DNA from: Isoetes taiwanensis
Lineage: Eukaryota; Streptophyta; Lycopodiopsida; Isoetales; Isoetaceae
Length of the DNA: 64,000 nucleotides
Direction: 5' to 3'
Assembly: GCA_021234155.1 (NCBI GenBank)
Contig: JAJEKV010000188.1
Location: forward strand, 84,939-148,938
Part shown: positions 1-10,317 of the stretch, one piece after another
Position numbering within the stretch: the first letter of the stretch is position 1
Layout: every line of letters starts with the position of its first letter
Program-made: the position numbers and the translations under genes
Notes under the pieces: model-generated
The model's database searches: none
What the model was told of the DNA's origin: nothing
What the model saw: the letters and a program-made list of their open reading frames with translations, nothing else

Positions 1-249
1 GCAGGATTCAACCCCTGAATGAAAAAGACAAGTCCATTCTTTCCTCATAATATGCATGTTTCCACACCTGGCTGCTGTGCTGCTATATCATAGAGGCACT
101 TTCTTGGAGTATTTGGTACTTCAACTTTGAACTATTCAACAGTTGAATTGGAAACACGCTCCTTTTTATTTCTGGTTATGTTCTTAGAGTCTCGCTTTTT
201 GTAACACTCAATATAGTGTGCTGTTGATGCTTGAACAAGATATTTATAC

Positions 250-1266
250 CTCAAACTGGATTGTCTCCACTTTTGCAAAAACAGCTTCCTTTGCAGGAGT
301 CCATTCTATGCCAAGAGGATGACCATATGGGGAGAGAACTTCGGCCCAAACTGAAGGTATTTCCTCAAAACACTAATTATTTTCGTACTTATCATATTTG
401 TGAATTTGGAACTTGAACTCTAAACATTCTCCTAATCTGGGCATTAGAAAGAAACGCCATGTCAGAGAAAACTATGAGAATACATTAGGATTCTAGAACT
501 AGATACCAACTAAAATGTAACTTTTATATCTGCCATAGAATATGAGTAAGCAGATCAGGTAAAAAGTGATTCAAGAAAATATGTATATGCTAAGAATCGA
601 AAATTCTGCTGGCTGTAACAAGATGGGGAACCAAGCCAAACTGGACTTGCTAAACCCACTGCTATTATCAACTTAGTTCCATTTATCAGGAACTTTATCA
701 GTTGTTCCTTCTAAAATACCAGATGAAATGTAACTTCAGATCTTAACGTATTAATCTTAGAAAATGAGCAAGTAGATTAGGTAAGATACAGAACAAACCT
801 AAAGACATGATTATCATATGGAAACTGTACATCCCATTTTGCTGTTTCACTCGATGGTACAATGAATAAATGTTTCTCAATGAGCTGTACTGCCTCATAT
901 ATACAGTTAGAATCATTTGCCTGCACAAGTGCAACGGGAACTCCAGATCAAATTTGATTACATGTTCCTAAAGGCGGAAAACATCCTCCATATGCACTAC
1001 CAAGTAGAATTTGAAATTATACTCTCCACATTTGGTCAGTGTTTGTGACAATGGTGTGCCCGTTGTCTTGAAAGAAAATATATTGCTTCCTTTCTTCTTG
1101 ACCTGTAGTTCCATATGCCCACAATAGACATCATGCGGAAAGATAGCTTCCACCTTCACCTTTAAGACTTCTGGCAAGATCAGTGTTTGCTTTTTATTTC
1201 TTGAATATATAATAAGGAAAAGTTCAGAAGGTAGTTGATACCCAGCATTTAATTTGGAACCATTCG
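250..1266 (-). CDS. Three candidate exons of an unrecognised plant gene (partial)
   Basis: Reading leftwards on the minus strand, three open stretches are bounded by splice-like signals: 1266-1001 (88 codons, ending in GEYNFKFYL before gtagtg), 920-799 (after a cttgtgcag acceptor, starting ANDSNCIYEAVQL) and 350-250 (after cttcag, reading VWAEVLSPYGHPLGIEW, ending GAG before gtataaat). The first two join in frame. The phase at the third does not fit directly, so another exon or acceptor may be involved. The residues look like a soluble folded protein; I see no catalytic motif and do not recognise the family. The gene would continue left, beyond the window. It could be a decaying copy. Confidence 0.4.
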
Positions 1267-1270
1267 CTGC

Positions 1271-1338
1271 AAATTCCTGCCAAAAGTAGTGAACAATGAG
1301 TATCAAATTCCTGCCAAAAGTAGTGAACAATGAGTATC
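1271..1338. repeat. 34-bp tandem duplication
   Basis: A 34-bp unit beginning aaattcctgccaaaag is present twice head-to-tail with no visible mismatch (1271-1304 and 1305-1338). It lies just upstream, in the minus-strand sense, of the exon at 1266-1001, so it expands the preceding intron next to its acceptor. Confidence 0.85.
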
Positions 1339-1833
1339 AAAGCTATGGACCAAATCCCACAGGTGACATTTTGGTCTGGAATTCAGGCGCGATTCTCAGG
1401 CACAATATTTGTAAAATGGATGGTGTTTTGTTACCTTGGTAAACTTATGGATGCATTTAGATGTGTAATGAATGTCAGAATTTCTGAGTCTGCCATGGCT
1501 TGAAATGCTCTAAAAGCCTTTTCGTTGTGTGCAGGAATAGCCGGATGGTTTGGAGCAGATAATAGATGTAGGCATTCATTAGATGTTTCTGGAGGCTCTC
1601 CTTAGCAACCGCAGAGGATTCAAAGGTCTCACATCCAATTTTGATAATAAATATGCATTCTACAGTTATTCTTTTAAGTTGGCCTTTATTGTGCTCTGAC
1701 ATTCTGAGTTTTTCTAGGGCATTGGATATAGCAATTGCGCTCAAATGTCCTTGGCCAAGCTTTTCTAGATCTTTTATAATTTCTCTTCACATATTAGAAC
1801 ATTTTGGGCCATAGCAGGTAAGCATGTTGAATA
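1339..1833. other. No supported gene
   Basis: This AT-rich stretch contains an 89-codon open frame on the minus strand (1744-1475) with no recognisable motif or splice context. I see nothing else in it. Confidence 0.5.
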
Positions 1834-2545
1834 TGCCTTTAATGCTTTGTTTTCTTAGCTTCAGTCATCCTCTGTTATGCTTATGGAGATTCTTAGGGTT
1901 TTTAAGGTCTCGGACTTTTGAAATTTGTACTTGATTTCAAGTGTGTGTTTCTGCAACAAGTTTAACTGTATCACAGTTTCCACATGCTCAATTGCAGCTA
2001 ACAGGTAATATTCTGCTACTATTGTTCGCACATGATGCTCAAGTGCAGACAACAACTATACTAAATATTCTGCTACTCACAACAGAAGTCCCTGCTATTA
2101 CTGTTGCTTCAGAAAACAGTTCAAGCTCTCATTCAAAGCATCTTCATGTCCTTCCCAACATTTTGTTCAGCTTTGGCTTGCATTGTACCTCAATTATGCT
2201 TCATTTAGATTGGTCATCCTGCTCTCAACACATAGGTTAAAGGATATTGCATGTTTTTAATGGTTCATTTTCTCAGCTTCCAGTCATGCTCTTTTATGTT
2301 TAAAGAGATTCTTAGGGTTTCAGTCAAGCACTTCTGGAATTTGTCAATTTCAAATCAGCACTTCCTCTGACAGGTTTAACTGCACCAGAATTTTTCCCAT
2401 GATGTTCACGTGTAGGTAACTGTGTACCCAATATTCTGCCACTCATTTGCATACGATGCTCAAGTGCATTTCCCACAACAGCTTTGACTGCATCAGAATT
2501 TCTCACACGATACAAAGGCTCCTGCTATTACTGTTGCTGCTAAAT
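1834..2545. repeat. Old tandem duplication of about 0.3-0.4 kb
   Basis: The stretch 1834 to about 2110 returns in diverged form at about 2250-2545. Shared landmarks in the same order are a cttagcttcagtcat-type start, gagattcttagggtt, a gaatttgt block, a gtttaactg block, aatattctgc and cctgctattactgttgc. Many small indels separate the copies, so the duplication is not recent. No coding sense is visible in either copy. Confidence 0.6.
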
Positions 2546-3357
2546 AAAGAATAATTTCTGAAGTTGCAGGCAATTTCTCGGGTCTACAAACCATGAATTT
2601 ACTCTTATATCATTTTCATAATTTTGATCAATTATATATTAGATTTACAAGCCTTATCAGCTGTGCTTGAGAGGAGACATACATGAAATAGGTAATATGA
2701 GAGCTAATATGATTTAAGCACCCCAAAGGTTGATTTGGCTGGGTAGTGACCTGCCATGTCGCCATCAATCAATCCCATAAATAAAAGAAAGACTTCGTAG
2801 TATATTTTGTGTTATGCTCTTCGAATTTACATATAGCTATTGGTTCATTGCACAGACATTAGCTTTTATAGCTTCTAATATTTGAAGGTCTTCCAAACAA
2901 GAAATAAGTCATTAACTGGGTATACAACATTTTTGCCTCATTCTTTACTACCATACCCACTTGCTAAGTTGCCTCATGCCTCAATAAGAGTTGTCATTGG
3001 CTCCTTTGAGTGCCACCTCAAGAAAGGATGCAAAGCTATATCCAACCTTTCTCAAACGGAAGCAGTTTATTGAGTAGTTGTGCCATTATTGAGGTAGATG
3101 AACAAGAGCACTTCTAATCTGATCACCACCATTGCATTGTTTATCAAGGCATTAGAATCTACGAACGATAAGATTATGCTTCCTCATAGTTTTAGTGTCA
3201 CTAATGATATTGTATCACACATGAAATCAACACAAAATATGCCACCCACACTCACATTCAAACCTACCTTCCTCTTTAGCATTTGTCAAATACAAAAATT
3301 GCCACAATCTTTATAGTGGCCAACAATCAAACAACCACTATTTCAAATTGTAGTAAA
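2546..3357. other. Non-coding, probably the body of a Helitron-like element
   Basis: Two short plus-strand open frames (2882-3073, 3098-3316) have no recognisable family. The stretch ends directly at the Helitron-like terminus at 3358-3386, so some or all of it may be the body of a non-autonomous Helitron. I could not fix a 5' TC end. Confidence 0.35.
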
Positions 3358-3386
3358 GCCCGGCAACGCCGGGCACCATAACTAGT
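3358..3386 (+). mobile_element. Helitron-like 3' terminus (hairpin plus CTAG/T)
   Basis: A GC-rich hairpin, gcccggc-aac-gccgggc (7-bp perfect stem at 3358-3364 and 3368-3374, 3-nt loop), is followed seven bases later by CTAG and then T (3382-3386). A short hairpin about 10 nt before a CTRR end with a T in the host flank is the known 3' signature of Helitron rolling-circle transposons. No Rep/helicase coding is present, so this would be a non-autonomous copy. Confidence 0.55.
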
Positions 3387-3421
3387 ATATTCTTATAATG
3401 GAGTCCTTGAAGTGTTATCTA

Positions 3422-3856
3422 TTAAATCCGAATAAGTCTAAGTTTTGTTGAATATGTCATATGATTTTTAAATAGCTTCCAACTCTCAGACTCAGATAAT
3501 GTCCAGACAGGAATATGTCTACCACATTCACTTTTCCCTTGAACAAATCTTATTTCTTCCGTCTTCCAAAGATCATCCAAAACAATCAACCTACGTACTT
3601 GAATTTCATGCTTATCTTTATTGGCATGCTGCTTATCCTCATTGATATGCTTCTGCAATTCTGCTTCGAAATCTTGCTGTTTTGAATCTTTTCCCACTGC
3701 CACCCAAACTACATTCTCAACTCCAAAATAAGACTGTAGTGTAGGTCTATTAATTAGTGCTCTAACAATAGAAGTCTTTCCTGCTCCTCCCATGCCATGA
3801 AGTGTCGTACCTGGTAGTACCCGCATAGCCGCACCCGCATAGTATATGGTCTGCAT
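3422..3856 (-). pseudogene. NB-ARC (NLR resistance protein) fragment, internally deleted
   Basis: The 144-residue open frame carries the nucleotide-binding core of a plant NLR immune receptor. The P-loop GMGGAGKTS is near residues 21-29, a VVWVAVGKDSKQQDF block follows, and the kinase-2 motif RRLIVLDDLW lies near residue 90. The frame then jumps to a LSESESWKLF motif that normally lies much further on, so the RNBS-B (TTR) segment between them is missing. GLPLA, MHD and all leucine-rich repeats are absent. The coiled-coil frame at 4511-4092 lies upstream on the same strand and may be the N-terminal part of the same broken gene. It is a relic and would not encode a working receptor. Confidence 0.8.
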
Positions 3857-4091
3857 GTATCAATGGTTGTAACTATTTGAAAGCATGTAGGTGAAAGGAA
3901 TATCTCAATTTTTTGAAAAAAACACCCAAAACACTTCGGTAAAAAACCACATCTAAGTTCCCCCCTTTTTATTAGTACCTGACAATTCTGGTGGGGACAT
4001 GCTCTTCAAAGACAAGAAAACGGATCTTATTATACCTGAAAGTGATTGTGCATCATCTCCAGTCATCAAGAGAATCAGGTTGTCGAAAAAA

Positions 4092-4511
4092 CTATTGATC
4101 TTTGATTTCAATGATGTGCTTGGAAAATTCTATGAGCAAACTAGTAGGAATGTCATACCAAGGGTGGATCCACCACTGGACCTCTACAACAACCAATGAT
4201 GCAACAACTTTAACTACCTCGGCTTCCTTCATATCTACCACCTGTTGCACACCCGCAGCTGCTTCCTTTGTCATTCCTTGCATCAAGCATTTGATGTCTA
4301 CAATTTCTTGCATATAATGCTCCTTCTTCTCCCTCAATGATTTGAAGGTTTTCTTCAACTCCTTCCATTTTTTATATGATTGTTGAAGCCTGCAATCAAC
4401 CTCTTTCACCTTCAATTCAGTGGACTCCTTCCATTTTGTCATCACCCGTAAGGAAACTGTAATGAAACAATTCAGTAAATTAGTTACAGGCATACAAAGT
4501 ATATTCCACAA
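4092..4511 (-). CDS. Coiled-coil-rich ORF, possibly N-terminus of the adjacent NLR relic
   Basis: The 139-residue frame has a charged, heptad-rich stretch (roughly residues 25-75, for example SYKKWKELKKTFKSLREKKE) expected to form a coiled coil. The tail is hydrophobic and unstructured. It lies about 240 bp upstream of the NB-ARC frame on the same strand, as a CC domain would in a CC-NLR, but the intervening sequence has stops in all frames I checked. It could equally be part of an unrelated element. No CC-NLR signature such as EDVID is visible, so the family is not assigned. Confidence 0.35.
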   Translation of the reverse strand: MWNILCMPVTNLLNCFITVSLRVMTKWKESTELKVKEVDCRLQQSYKKWKELKKTFKSLREKKEHYMQEIVDIKCLMQGMTKEAAAGVQQVVDMKEAEVVKVVASLVVVEVQWWIHPWYDIPTSLLIEFSKHIIEIKDQ

Positions 4512-4554
4512 TCTAAAGAAACTTTTTTAAAGGCTCAATCCACAATCTATATTC

Positions 4555-4875
4555 CACCCACTATAATTCAGATCCAATCTATAAAATATAATCCACAAAG
4601 CACAGAGTATAAATCCTTAACCACAATTTAACCTTCACAAATGTAAAACCATAAACCAGCATAAATGCAAAACCACAAACCACAGAACACAATATAAAAT
4701 TCCCCCAATCCACAAACCAAAACATGCAACCACAAACCACAAACTCAAGAACATAGAACACAATATAAAATTCACTCAATCCACAAACCAAGACACCTAA
4801 CTCATAAACCAAATCTATTAACCCCAAACCACAAATCACAAACCACAAACAACAAATCCAAACTGCACTCTAAAT
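4555..4875. repeat. Degenerate CA/ACC-rich repeat tract
   Basis: Dozens of imperfect repeats of the form accacaaacc with spacers make this stretch strongly strand-biased (A and C on the plus strand). Minus-strand open frames across it are only a side effect of that composition. A similar tract lies at 6080-6300, on the other side of the GH17 relic. Confidence 0.7.
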
Positions 4876-5215
4876 TCACAAACTATAAATCACAATTCTA
4901 TATGTTAAATTTATATGTTATTCGTTATTTGCTATCTTTATCGGTTTCATTCCAGGTTTTATTCAGAGCCATTGATCTGAGGGATATTCCTGGTATTGTG
5001 CCAGATCAACGGCCATTAAGATTTTGACCCAAAAACAAAAAACCACTTCCTATGGTGTCGATCGAACACATGGTTGCAGCACAAGAAAAAAGCAAAATAA
5101 AAAAGCCAATCGTCAGCATGAAGCCTGCACTGCTGACCTCCACTGCAGCAACCGACAAATGAAACAAAGCAAGCAGGAAGCCCCAATGCTAGGCATCCAC
5201 CATCGCAGGCAAAGC

Positions 5216-5661
5216 TTTGCATCGACCATCGCGGACTGAATCCTGGGCAGGAGTCCGGAAAAGAATTCTCCGCCAGTGCCCTTTGCCAAAGAAACAAAGA
5301 ACTCTGTGTCACCTGTCCATCTAATCCATAGCGCACCAAAGCAGAATGCAGATTTACCATCGCCGGAACTAGCAGATTTGAAATGCCCTGCGCACTGCTA
5401 AGAACTTCACTGCCCACAGATATGGCGCTGATTTTTGTTCTCCAAGCATACGTAATTACATTTCGTTTTACCCATTTGAATGCCAGCTTGGGTTTGGGTT
5501 TGGAAAACCGATTATTACTTCTAGGTCGGTTCTGGCCAAAGCTCTCAGAGCCGCCAGCTTCACTTGCTGGATTGTTGTCCTTGTGATCAGCTTCAGCGCT
5601 TGCTGTGGAGATGGGAGATCATTCCCAACTCTGCCATAGTTAATCCCCACTGATCCGGCAT
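5216..5661 (-). pseudogene. GH17 glucan endo-1,3-beta-glucosidase fragment
   Basis: After a good acceptor (tttttggtgttttccag, just right of 5661), minus-strand codons read DAGSVGINYGRVGNDLPSP, the start of the mature GH17 enzyme at the intron position usual for this family, where the first short exon encodes a signal peptide. The frame goes on through LRALARTDLEVIIGFPN. A second frame starting at 5417 reads VLSSAQGISNLLVPAM and VNLHSALVRYGLDGQV, which are conserved GH17 strands. The two parts are in different frames, a segment is missing between them, and the catalytic C-terminal half is absent. This is a pseudogene. GH17 enzymes hydrolyse cell-wall callose; this copy cannot. Confidence 0.8.
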
Positions 5662-5704
5662 CTGGAAAACACCAAAAACAGAGATTGAAGATCAAAAAAT
5701 TCAA

Positions 5705-6555
5705 AATTCGAAATGCTGGATCAAAATCTTCGGAATTAATGTCGGAAAAGGGACATGAACTAGACGGAGTAGTGGGCGAGACTGAGGAGGATGGAAAGGG
5801 CCAAGAGGGAGCCCATCATCGAACCGACCTCCATAGCCAGAGCTTATCAAAAGGCTGGATTCTGCGCCGAAAAAAGAAAGCAGCGTGCAATCTCATCCGT
5901 GGCCTAAAAATTCGGCTGTGGAAAAATCTTAAAATAGCTTTTCTTCCAACCATTACAAAAAACATCCATGCAAGAAGCGAGCTGCAGACCACCCAAAATA
6001 GCATGAAACACTGAAGCTGCTCTCACATGGCAAATTATACCCTTTTCAATACAATACTACACAGAAATCATAGTCCAAACCACTGCCTGAAAACCCTCCC
6101 CAACCCCAAAACGAAAATAGCATACTATATTTCAAATCTACAATATAAATTCATAACTTCAAACCACAATTCTACTAAAGAACCACAATTTAAGACCTAA
6201 AACCACAAAAACTATGAAATAACCACAAAGGCTAGGCTATGAACGAACCAATGATTATCAAGACTCTACAATCCTTTAAGAAATCATATAATCCACATTC
6301 TAGTCCAGAAATTAAAAGAGAAGAATGTTTATCAAAAGTACTTACTATCAGAATGTCCAAAGGTAAAATCTCTTTTTTGCATCTCCAACTTTGCTGAAAC
6401 TACATTGTGTTGCGTAAGCTCATTTGCAGACAAAATGTAAATTAAACAAAATAAAAACTACAATTTGTATTACCATATTTTTGTCTCTTGGACTCCATGG
6501 TTTTAGAATATGATGAAGCCAATCGTGGTTCAGTGATGCCTGAATCTTGTATAGG
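5705..6555. other. No supported gene; includes a second CA-rich tract
   Basis: Nothing recognisable is encoded. Around 6080-6300 the sequence again becomes rich in accacaa-type repeats, mirroring the tract at 4555-4875, so the GH17 relic sits between two similar tracts. Confidence 0.5.
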
Positions 6556-6559
6556 TTTT

Positions 6560-7165
6560 AGTGTTTTTTTTAATTCCACTATCTTCCTCGATGGGTAGAT
6601 CATCTTTCTCTAATTCATACTCTTCAAACCTTGATGGTGGTCCACATTCACGAATGCTCCTACCGTGTTGATCTCTTCTATACCTTGATGTGTCATTTGC
6701 TTTAATTTTTCTACACCACTTCTATGTGTACAAGTTTCTTCCAAAGACGTTTCTTCCACACTTACATCTTCTAATTTTGTTGCTCGTTCTTCAGTTTGTT
6801 CTTCAAAACTATTCCATACTCCGATCTTCTAATTCTGCTACTTCACCACCCGGCTGCTCCTCCACATCACTATCTTCCACTTCCTGAGTTTGAACAATTT
6901 TTGTTTGATGTTCTTCTTTTTCTATCACCATCGTCATCCATGTCATCATCATGAAACCAACCTACTGGTGCATAAGGCTGGCTTTCCTCGTTCTTTTGCA
7001 ATATTTTTATTTTATCACCCTATTCTTGTAAAACTTAGTTTCATCAAACAGTACATCACGACTTATCTAGACTTTTTGAGTTTTTAAATCATACAACCTG
7101 TAATGCTGGTCCTTGTAACCAACAACTTCAATCATCCAATTTGTAATTTTTACATCTATATCAAT
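6560..7165 (-). mobile_element. Ty1/copia integrase C-terminal scrap
   Basis: Read leftwards from about 7165, the minus strand gives WMIEVVGYKDQHYRLYDL, then (after one stop) ISRDVLFDETKFYKNR, then an acidic linker. This is the segment just after the integrase core of Ty1/copia polyproteins (GYS..K.YRLY...ISRDV.F.E). Stops and frame changes interrupt it, and no LTR is attached. It is a short degraded fragment unrelated to the better copia copy at 26-32 kb. Confidence 0.65.
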
Positions 7166-7616
7166 CCCCCTGGGACCCCCTTTTATTGTGCTACATATTT
7201 TAAATGAGGCACACCTAGACAAATACAATCGTCGGATCCGTTGATCCTACAGCCCAGACCCTATGTTGGGGCCTCTGGGCACTTCTCGTATTTATGGCCA
7301 TTTATGATTGGAGGCGCCTATTATTTTGAAATATGAAAATACGAGTTCGCCTAATATTTTGAGGGAATATCGAACCTCTATACAACTTTGCCTAAGATTT
7401 AAGAATATGAAATACAGGGGCTCGAACCTCTACCAAAATACTCAATGTTTTAATAAGACTACTTTAACCAATATAACCAGTGAGCTGAATCTGATTTTTT
7501 TTTTATAACAATCAATTCAATTGTTTTAGAGATATATGGTCCATGGTTTTAAGGAATTGTAATTTTTACATCCATATCAAATCCCCCTAGAACCCCCTGT
7601 TATTGTGCTACATATT
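7141..7616. repeat. 59-bp direct repeat flanking the SINE
   Basis: The stretch 7141-7199 (ttgtaatttttacatc, a C-rich part, then ttattgtgctacatatt) recurs at 7558-7616 with a few substitutions. The unit carries the C-rich motif ccccctNNNaccccc. Related C-rich motifs appear at about 37.65 kb and in the arms of the foldback element at 38.24 kb. The repeat is too long to be an ordinary SINE target duplication. Confidence 0.7.
7205..7495 (-). mobile_element. tRNA-derived SINE
   Basis: Minus-strand reading from about 7490 gives an A-box-like block (cagctcactggttat) and, about 60 nt on, a B-box match GGTTCGAGCCCC (complement of 7418-7429). Together these form the internal RNA polymerase III promoter seen in tRNA genes and tRNA-derived SINEs. 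The downstream body (7400 to about 7205) is not tRNA-like, and no cloverleaf can be closed, so a tRNA gene is unlikely. The SINE family is not recognised. Confidence 0.55.
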
Positions 7617-8150
7617 CCCATGCCTCTCTTTCTTTTGTGGACATATTTAATTTTTTTCCCAATTTTTTATCCCAGCAGGGGGTGTTATCAAAGTCTCCTG
7701 CTATTAAAATGTTTCTTAGATTGCTTGCATCAATCCATTGTTTGATATTGATCCATTGTTTAGCTCTCTCCTCTAAATCAATTGATGCATATACATTTAT
7801 GATGCCCATTGGTTCTTTTCCCTTTACCAAGACTGCTACTATCCATCTGCCTGAAGGGTGTCTAAATTTGGATGTACCCTCTGGTACCGATGGATAGTAG
7901 CAGTCTTGGTAAAGGGAAAAGAACCAAACTTTGGTACCCTTTCATATCATGCATATCCCTCCTTTGGTACCCTCTGTTTGAGACCAAACTGAATCGCCTT
8001 CAGGCATAATCCAATTATCAAGTTTGCTTGCTTCAAAATCCGGTATTCTATGTTCTTATAGTAATAATATGTCTACCCTCATTTCTTTTAAAGTAATTAA
8101 TGCTCTTTTCCTTTTTAGGGCTTTTGATAACCCTCATGTTCCAAGTCACC
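7617..8150 (-). pseudogene. LINE endonuclease (EEP fold), N-terminal part
   Basis: Starting near 8146 the minus strand reads TWNMRVIKSPKK, the usual start of a plant L1 endonuclease (TWN.RGL.SP.K). After frameshifts come PDFEASKLDNWIMPEG-like residues. In the frame 7830-7600, GIINVYASIDLEERAKQW and ILIAGDFDNTP follow. The last contains the GDFN-type metal-site motif, here GDFD. The domain breaks off at the element's end near 7617. The family nicks target DNA to prime reverse transcription; this copy is interrupted by stops. Confidence 0.75.
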
Positions 8151-8291
8151 ACTCTCATTACCTAAGATGGACTCTGGAATATGACCGCTATTACCCCTTA
8201 TGCAGGATACTTTTCAGGCAGGTCCTCCAGAAGCTTTATGGGTTATATACAAACTTGAGAATTGTCAGTTCGATCAGAATGCTGTAGAGTT

Positions 8292-9128
8292 TCAACTTTT
8301 ATTCCCCTTCTTAGTGGTTAGAGGGGTATAGAACTTCTCTGTCTCCTCAACATTAGCATTGCCAGAGCTCTTATTTTCTGGACTGGCTGGATATTTATGG
8401 GGAATTGACACCTCTTTGCCACTTGGGCTTAGTGAGACATTGGATTGAGTATCTATTCCCAGGCCAGTTGGACTTAAAAGAACTTGTGTTATGTTCATTA
8501 CCGTACCTTGGCTCTCTGGGAGACTTATAAGGTCATTGGTATTTATTTTACTGCTCTCCTCCTGTGGTACTTCAATAATTGACAAATTAAGCTCCTGGGT
8601 ACCTTCATCTAAGGATTGGCTGTCTGTAACTCCTTCCATAGGTGACCTTATGAGGAATTTATATATTCCTCCTTTTCCATCCCTTTGGTCCTCTAATGGG
8701 GTCTCTTGAACCACCTCGAACTGTTCATTCCTTTGAAGTTCCTTATCTTTTTCCATAATTTCCAATAATATATCATGCATCTCAGGGCATAATTCCCCTT
8801 CTTTTTCATGAAAGTCTATGGCATGAAAGGTAACTGGGGATTTTATTTTTGAACCTTCCCTTTTAAGTAGTATTGTTCCTCCCTTGGATATGTCTGAATT
8901 AGTGGACTCAGGATATTCATTTATTGGGGGAAGGGTTGGTTCACTAATAAGTAGAGTATTCTCCATACTGTCTTTTTGAATTATCATCTTCCCTTTATCT
9001 TTTCTAAGTCCATTTGTGCTTATAGGTCTATTAGATTCCTCTAATTCTTGGCCATTCTGACTAACTAAAACTTTAATCTGATTTGCAAGTCTGTTGTGCT
9101 CTACTTTCTTCCTCCATTCTTTCCTCAT
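8292..9128 (-). pseudogene. LINE ORF1 C-terminal region
   Basis: This 278-residue open frame is low-complexity, acidic and serine-rich, without a known fold. It lies between the ORF1 middle domain and the endonuclease on the same strand, exactly where the variable tail of plant L1 ORF1 lies. A basic start (RKEWRKKVEHNRL) follows the lysine-rich stretch that ends the preceding frame (9399-9172, KKNKNSSAYKKARK). It is the longest open frame of the element. Confidence 0.55.
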
Positions 9129-9370
9129 TTTTATTGCTCAGGTTCTGCACTTCTTTGAGCTCCCTAGCCTTTTATTTCCTAGCTTTTTTGTAAGCACTGC
9201 TATTCTTATTCTTTTTGCCACTCTTGTTGACTCTGGTCCACTTCCCTTTAATTTCATTTGTAGGCTCTGGATCAGGAGGTGTTCTAGTTGGTTCAGAAAT
9301 CACCCCTCCTCCATGTAGACGAAGGCCACATATATTATACGGAGTTGGGAGACGTTCCAACTTAAGAGCT

Positions 9371-9863
9371 TTATTCTCTCCAAATATATTCCACTGCATT
9401 TGGGATGGGTTCTAAGAGATTCAATTGTACCCAGATTATTGGTGCTCTCTCAGGGACAACTTCCCAACCTATATAATCTCCAATCTTCTCGAAAAGGTCC
9501 TTGAAAATGTCCTCATGCCAATACATTGGACTGACCCGATGTACAGAACATGTAGCAGGTCCAAATTCTGTGGGTCGAATTTCGGATCCCATTTCTGGAA
9601 ATAGAACTGGGTATTTGCCTTGTAGACCGTTCCCTGCTGGAGCAGTAGCTGTACCGAGCTGGGATTTCCACATTCAATCACAAAAATAGGAAACTCCAAC
9701 CAGTACATCCTATTACTGCCCTATGTAATTGCTTCAGTCTATCCGGCACAAAAGAATGTTGAAGAGTAGGGATACCTTTAAATTTATGCTTGTTTTTTCG
9801 CTCTTGCTCCCTCAGGATCAATTTTTGCTCCTCATTAACCCGATCAAGCATCGGTTGCACCAT
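9371..9863 (-). pseudogene. LINE ORF1 middle domain (DUF4283-like)
   Basis: Minus-strand frames 9863-9678 and 9673-9371 join across a frameshift. The second contains PMYWHEDIFKDLFEKIGDYI followed by RAPIIWVQL, the arrangement of plant L1 ORF1 proteins of the DUF4283/RRM-like type (LP..YW.EE.F..IG...G). ORF1 proteins bind the LINE RNA. The assignment rests on motif pattern alone. Confidence 0.55.
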
Positions 9864-10317
9864 GTGACTTTGTATTTGGATTGGTTCTGCTCTCTTCTGC
9901 CATCCTTGGTATCAACTAGTCTCCGCATGCAAAAACGGTATTTTTATCCCCACTTATCAGACTCTGTTAATGTTCGTACAATTTCAATGATCTGAGTCTG
10001 CATTTGATTGGACAGCTTTCCAAACAGTCCTTTCAACTGTATTCAAATATCCTCATTTGTCATATTCTCATAATTCATCATTATCCCCCTGTTCCTATCA
10101 TTTGTTTGAGCCTCAGATGCCCTCTCCCCTAGTCTTACCACCCCTGTCCCTTTTGGTCCTACCACCCCTGTCTCTGTCCCTGTAAGGCCAAAGGTTGGCC
10201 CTTCTCCCTGCCGATCTGTCATCCCCATGCTCGATGTTCCTTACCTTACCTTACCATTTGGCGCTCGACCTTCTCAATTGTATGTTATCCAAGGTGGGGG
10301 TATGAATCTGTGTGTTT

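Larger units (their letters stand above)
7600..10228 (-). mobile_element. L1-type LINE, 5' half only (ORF1 and endonuclease)
   Basis: On the minus strand the order is an ORF1 start near 10228, a middle ORF1 domain (9673-9371), an ORF1 tail (9128-8292), and then the beginning of an apurinic-type endonuclease. The reverse transcriptase and RNase H that should follow are missing: the element stops at about 7617, where a repeat with a C-rich motif begins. Several frameshifts and stops are present, so it is dead. Confidence 0.8.

Noticed and set aside
4579-4848. Minus-strand frame rich in Cys, Trp, Phe and Val (89 residues)
   Set aside because: It is the complement of an accacaa-rich tract; the composition is explained by the repeat, with no real membrane-protein pattern.
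7400-7495. A tRNA gene
   Set aside because: A- and B-box-like blocks are present, but no acceptor stem or cloverleaf closes, and the spacing is wide; a SINE explains it better.
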